DNA of 64,000 bases from positions 1 to 64,000 of the forward strand of contig JAHWDD010000033.1 in NCBI GenBank assembly GCA_023897205.1, read 5' to 3'. The stretch comes from Exophiala sp. HKRS030 (Eukaryota > Ascomycota > Eurotiomycetes > Chaetothyriales > Herpotrichiellaceae). Under the pieces are notes generated by a model that was given only the letters and a program-made list of their open reading frames with translations, ran no database searches and was not told the DNA's origin. Below, piece by piece: positions 59,810-64,000 of the stretch; within the stretch, counting starts at the first letter, position 1; each line of letters starts with the position of its first letter. Both the position numbers and the translations under genes were made by a program.

Positions 59810-60180
59810 TTTCTAGCATCAATTATTCACTGCTACAGATCGAAGATTGCATTGACATCAGCATGCCTACTGTGCAAGTCGTTTCAGACACATTGAAAGA
59901 TATATGCGTTCCCCGCATCCGGCGCAGCAAGCCAAACGCGCTGATTACTCCTCGGTTCACACTGTTTCGGGTATTTTGCAGTGTCGGCGTCTCGGGCGGG
60001 AGATCAACAGCCAACCCAGCCTAGTTAGCGCATAGTAATTACGTAGCTACCAGAAGTCCTTTACCCTCTCGACACGCCTAGATTGCTAGACCACCAAATC
60101 GAGTCAATCCTCTCTTGCCAACCTCGGAATCTCGAGTCAGTTTTCGACTGTGCTCGAACTTACCAGGACATGGTGAATGG
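59810..60180. promoter_or_regulatory. Divergent promoter region of SDR and Zn2Cys6 regulator
   Basis: 371 bp between divergent starts. Zn2Cys6 factors usually bind CGG triplets, and scattered CGG/CCG occurs here (for example near 59919, 59953 and 59995), but no clear paired site was identified. Confidence 0.4.
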
Positions 60181-62466
60181 ATGGATGATGGACTCATGAA
60201 GTCATCGGCCACGGCCGAACATGCAGAGGCTCAAATTCGAAAACGTCGAAAAGTTGCTGTGGCTTGTGACCAATGCAGGTCACGAAAATCCAGATGCGAC
60301 GGTATAAAGCCGGTTTGCGGGGAATGTTCACACAGACGTCAACAAAGAAGTCCTTGCCGGTACAACCTAGAGCACCAAAAAGACCCTGAGCGCGATAGAT
60401 ATGTCGGAACTCTCCTCAAACGCATTCAAGATCTCGAGAGAGAACTCATCCTCGCGAAAGAGAGTCGGCACGTTACCAAATTTCTTGGGTCTAAAGGATC
60501 TTCAAGCTTCATCACCACCCACCATGAGTCCAATCTCGAAACTCCTGGGTTAGAGGAATCGGCGACTGACGGTGCGGTTCCGAAGCCAGTGACAGCCTCT
60601 CGCGACGAGGAACTGTTGATGGCCGTGGACGCTATGGGTGCGAACTCGACTATGGGTGAAGTAGGTCAGGGTGATGACAACAGGTACTACGGAAGCTCTT
60701 CTGCCGTAGCACTAATGCAGCATGTGTACAGCGCCATCAATCATGGAAGTCCGACACCGACAATGCTGACCTCAAGCGGTAGTCCAAGCAACCAGAAACG
60801 AGTCGTCAATCAACCCAGATTGTTGACTAATGATGAAGTCCACAATGCGAAGCTATTCTCGCGCTCAGTAACAGATGAAATCTTGGACTGCTATTGGGAA
60901 AAGATATATCACTTATATCCATTTGTCCACAAGCCAACATTCATGTCAGCATATGTGCAGATCTGGCGGCCGGAGCAATCAGTCGACGAAAGAATCACGT
61001 TGAACGGTGGTCTTGGAGGTTCTCCTGCGTATGGTTCGCGAAGTGTGGTTTTCCATTGTGCGCTAAATCTGATGCTAGCTCTGGCGACACAATTCATGGA
61101 TATGCCATTAGAGTCTCGTCAAAGGTTTGAAAAATGTTTTGCGGACAAAGCCAAATCTCTCTGTCAGGTCGATATGTTCGATGATGGATCACTTCCCGTG
61201 ATTCAGACTTTATTGCTTATGACTCAATACCTTCAGTCAACGCCCCACCCAAACCGTTGCTGGAATTGTATTGGAATTGCCTGCAGGATGGCACAGGCTC
61301 TGGGATTGTATATTGAGTCACCGCGGACAAAAGAAGGCTTGAGCCTGCTCGATTTGGAGATGCGTCGTCGAGTTTGGCATGGCTGCGTCATGCTTGATGC
61401 CGTTGTCAGTATGACTCTGGGAAGACCATTGATGCTGCACAAGTACAGAGCAGTGCCTCTTCCAAGCCTACTCAGCGATGAAGGCCTTATCAAACCGGAG
61501 ATACATTCGGATACTGATCCGCCTTTCATACACTTCTTTGTACAAACCCTGAAGTTGTACCAAATCCTCGCCGACATCATAGTCCATGTCTACGAAGAAG
61601 AATCAGTGACAATCGATAACCTAGGTCAAAGGAATAGGAAGGGGTTTGAAATTCTCCAGTACGTCCTAGCTCATGACGATCTAATAAGCACACTCGAAGC
61701 TCAGATACCGGATCATCTTCATTGGGAGAGGCGGGACGGCCACTCCTTACCTGCAGATTTCACGGCGGTTAAAATATTGGAACAGCAATCTTCAGTGCTC
61801 GTTGTTCGATACTTACACTTGCGAGTTCTCCTGTACCGACCGGTCTTCACCAGCTTCTGTCAACAGGTTTCCAAGAAAGGCAAATTGTCCGCCCAACCCA
61901 ATACTGCTGCTGCCACAATCACCAAAGCATCCGACTTACCCCTGATGGTGTCCAAGCCTCTTGCCATCGCCTGTGTTGAGAATTCGATACTGCTGATTGA
62001 GCAAGTGCATTTGCGTGCAGTCTCAGCAGCAACTGGGGCGTGGTGGTACAACTTATTCTACGCTCGAACAGCTGGTATAGTTGTATTACTGTCAATGATT
62101 TGTGAACCAATAGTGGAGTCGATTACTTCAGAGACGCTACAAGCTGCTTGGCTGAAATGTCAACTGACGCTGTCCTCGATGCAAAAGTTCAGTGGCGCAG
62201 TAGGCCGCTGCCTCCAAAGCCTAGGCAGATTACACGAGCATATCGTGGCGTACATTGACAAAGGCGAGCCACAGCAAGCCCATACGAGCTCGAATGACTT
62301 GGACCGCATCTTGAATGCCCAACCTGCTTCTGATGCAACATGGAACGGCTCGTTCATCCCTCTGCCGACAGATATTTTTGGTGAGGGCGCCGACTTCGAT
62401 TGGCCTGGGCCGGAGGTGTCGTTTTTCGACGATATTTTTGCCTTTCCAGATATCGGGGTCCCCTAA
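60181..62466 (+). CDS. Zn2Cys6 fungal-specific transcription factor
   Basis: 761 residues from the ATG at 60181; upstream codons are open to 60115 but start with TTG. The binuclear cluster C29-x2-C32-x6-C39-x6-C46-x2-C49-x9-C59 is preceded by a basic QIRKRRKVAVA. A short coiled coil (YVGTLLKRIQDLERELILAKES) follows for dimerisation. The fungal regulatory middle homology domain spans about 240-560, with YPFVHKPTFMSAY, GIACRMAQALGLY and LEMRRRVWHGCVMLD. The C-terminus is acidic and aromatic (FGEGADFDWPGPEVSFFDDIF), a plausible activation tail. No intron and no frame error. It lies between the SDR and an efflux-type MFS gene, so pathway-specific control of these neighbours is likely but unproven. 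Confidence 0.93.
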   Translation: MDDGLMKSSATAEHAEAQIRKRRKVAVACDQCRSRKSRCDGIKPVCGECSHRRQQRSPCRYNLEHQKDPERDRYVGTLLKRIQDLERELILAKESRHVTKFLGSKGSSSFITTHHESNLETPGLEESATDGAVPKPVTASRDEELLMAVDAMGANSTMGEVGQGDDNRYYGSSSAVALMQHVYSAINHGSPTPTMLTSSGSPSNQKRVVNQPRLLTNDEVHNAKLFSRSVTDEILDCYWEKIYHLYPFVHKPTFMSAYVQIWRPEQSVDERITLNGGLGGSPAYGSRSVVFHCALNLMLALATQFMDMPLESRQRFEKCFADKAKSLCQVDMFDDGSLPVIQTLLLMTQYLQSTPHPNRCWNCIGIACRMAQALGLYIESPRTKEGLSLLDLEMRRRVWHGCVMLDAVVSMTLGRPLMLHKYRAVPLPSLLSDEGLIKPEIHSDTDPPFIHFFVQTLKLYQILADIIVHVYEEESVTIDNLGQRNRKGFEILQYVLAHDDLISTLEAQIPDHLHWERRDGHSLPADFTAVKILEQQSSVLVVRYLHLRVLLYRPVFTSFCQQVSKKGKLSAQPNTAAATITKASDLPLMVSKPLAIACVENSILLIEQVHLRAVSAATGAWWYNLFYARTAGIVVLLSMICEPIVESITSETLQAAWLKCQLTLSSMQKFSGAVGRCLQSLGRLHEHIVAYIDKGEPQQAHTSSNDLDRILNAQPASDATWNGSFIPLPTDIFGEGADFDWPGPEVSFFDDIFAFPDIGVP

Positions 62467-62934
62467 CACTAAAAACAAGACGTAGCCTGGGCCCTTCACT
62501 AAATCCTGAGAAGTTCAGCGCTTCTTGAATGTTCATGGGCGACATGTCCGATCAATTTCCAGGCCCAACAAATCTCTCGCTCCTGTTTTTCGACCGAGTC
62601 GGACCACTTCTGGACTTGAGGGAGAAGCTTACGAACAGAACTCACTCTTCTCGCACGAAGTTTCGCATTCTCCGAGAAAGATCTTGATCTGGCTCTGCAC
62701 TACAGGTGTCATTCCCTTGCGCCAAAACAGCCTCCGCGGAGGCATGCCAAGAAACCCACCACCCTCCGCGGATGGTTGATCGTTTCTGGTAACGCAGTTA
62801 GTACACAAGCCGGAGCTATCAGTTGTTCTGCTGTACATATTCTCTTTATAAGATGGTATTTGGGTTGCATCAATAGAAAATCAAGCGAACTATTCGATCA
62901 CAAAACCCCTAAAGTCGACAAAAGAAACATAACG
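62467..62934. promoter_or_regulatory. Upstream region of the DHA14 pump
   Basis: 468 bp between the regulator's stop and the pump's start on the same strand. A near-palindromic CCTCCGCGGAGG (62730-62741) contains CGG/CCG half sites in inverted orientation. A second CCTCCGCGGATGG lies at 62762-62774. Paired CGG-type sites of this kind are what Zn2Cys6 dimers commonly bind, so this is a candidate operator (inference). Confidence 0.5.
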
Positions 62935-64000
62935 ATGGAGGGCCAGCTTGACCAAGATCAAAGCAGAGACCCTGTTGCTGAGTATCGACAACAAACACAG
63001 CAGGCTATCGAAGAGAAGCCAAAAAACCATGCACAAGAGGACGCAGTTGAAAATGATACAAAACCTGTGTATCTAACTGGGATCCACCTCATCATAGCCA
63101 TGTCTACGGTTTTCCTGTCTACACTTCTTGCAGCATTGGACATTGTTAGTATCTAAAGAGCTCGTTTTTAATACATTCTCTGACAGTCCTATCATACAGG
63201 GCATTGTGTCCACGGCAATTCCAGGCATAACGGACGACTTCCGCAGGCTGGATGACGTCGGGTGGTATGGTGCCGCATGTTTTCTCCTCGTTGGAGCTTC
63301 CTCGCCAGTATGGGGCAAGCTATACACATACTTCTCAGCTAAACTTGTATACTTGATCTCTGTGATAGTGTTTATGATTGGGAGTGTTTTGGCTGCTGCA
63401 GCACCCAACAGCACCGCTTTGATCGTCGGTCGTGCGCTTCAAGGCCTCGGATGTGCCGGAACCCTGAGTGGCTCCGTTCTCATGGTCAATTATCTGGCAG
63501 AACCTCAAAAACGCCCAATTTTGATCGGCCTATGGATGGGCACATTCATGTTTTCGACAGTCCTCGGGCCTCTGATCGGCGGTGCCTTCACCAGCGAGGT
63601 CACATGGCGGTGGTGCTTTTGGATCAATCTGCCAATCGGCGGACCCATCATCGCGCTTTTGTTACGCTTTATTCACGTTCCAAAGCACATCAAGCCTGTT
63701 CCAGCTACATGGAAGGAGACCATCTTGCAGCTTGACGTCCCCGGCTTCAGCTTACTCCTCTCTAGCCTTGTATGCTTCACATTGGCCCTCCAATGGGGCG
63801 GACAGAGCAAGTCGTGGTCGGATCCTCCTGTCATTGCCACTTTGGTCATGTGGTTAGTTTTGACCATCAGTTTCATCGCAAATGAAAAATTCCAAGGTAA
63901 TTATGCGATGGTCCCTCTTCACCTACTCAAACCACGTCTCATTTGGAGTAATGTCCTATACGGACACATGTATGTATACCTTTACGTTGATTAGGCTTCA
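62935..64000 (+). CDS. DHA14-type MFS efflux pump (5' part, cut by window end)
   Basis: A drug:H+ antiporter of the 14-TM family, common in fungal metabolite clusters as an exporter. Exon 1 is 62935-63144, the intron 63145-63199 (GTTAGT..ATACAG), exon 2 63200-63969. A donor (GTATGT) at 63970 then leads into an intron that runs past the window. A hydrophilic N-terminus precedes TM1 (IIAMSTVFLSTLLAALDI). It continues GIVSTAIPGITDDF, LDDVGWYGAACFLLVGA, VGRALQGLGCAG and the antiporter motif GPLIGGAFTSEVTWRWCFW, followed by INLPIGG. About the first 326 residues are present. It is downstream of the Zn2Cys6 gene on the same strand. Confidence 0.9.

Overview
The window looks like nuclear DNA of a filamentous ascomycete (Pezizomycotina). 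The genes carry short introns (48 to 94 nt) with GT..AG ends and CTAAC/CTGAC-like branch sites. The gene set includes CreC and CreD, a Zn2Cys6 regulator, DHA14 and Dal5-type MFS transporters, and CFEM-like surface proteins. The left end carries a very strong repeat-induced point mutation (RIP) signature. I cannot fix the class or genus from the sequence alone.

Layout. (1) 1-9.0 kb: RIP-destroyed transposable elements. A Ty3/gypsy pol relic (1-3.2 kb) is followed by an unassigned 3.7 kb segment bounded by two similar hairpins, then a Ty1/copia RT/RNase H relic with a probable 3' LTR. CpA and TpG are almost absent up to about 8.9 kb, then return abruptly. (2) 9.1-20.5 kb: a compact housekeeping block with a PNPOx/ferredoxin-reductase-like flavoprotein (-), Sua5 (+), Rqc2/NEMF (-), coatomer zeta (-) and Trm7 (+). 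(3) 20.5-34 kb: sparse, with a small secreted Tyr/Lys repeat protein, a Nuc1/EndoG-type nuclease, a Zrt3-like ZIP zinc transporter and a two-module Cys-rich surface protein. (4) 34-47 kb: a Roadblock/LAMTOR-like protein, CreC (WD40), a possible Thr/Pro-rich protein, and CreD (arrestin-like). (5) 47-58 kb: a microsatellite-rich stretch, a PX-associated-domain protein, a Dal5-type MFS permease and a metallo-beta-lactamase-fold protein. (6) 58.8-64 kb: an SDR, a Zn2Cys6 factor and a DHA14 MFS pump cut by the window end, resembling a small metabolite or detoxification cluster.

Two things stand out. First, five conserved genes (Rqc2, Nuc1, ZIP, Dal5-type MFS, metallo-beta-lactamase) contain seven apparent single-base deletions. 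Each breaks the frame in the middle of conserved protein, nearly all lie in short C/G runs, and adding one base at each makes every spliced length divisible by three. Consensus homopolymer undercalling is the simplest explanation; real gene decay is the alternative. Second, creC and creD, both known for carbon catabolite repression and ubiquitin-dependent control in Aspergillus, lie about 6 kb apart in the same orientation.

Exon models were built by eye from splice motifs and protein family knowledge. No database search was run.
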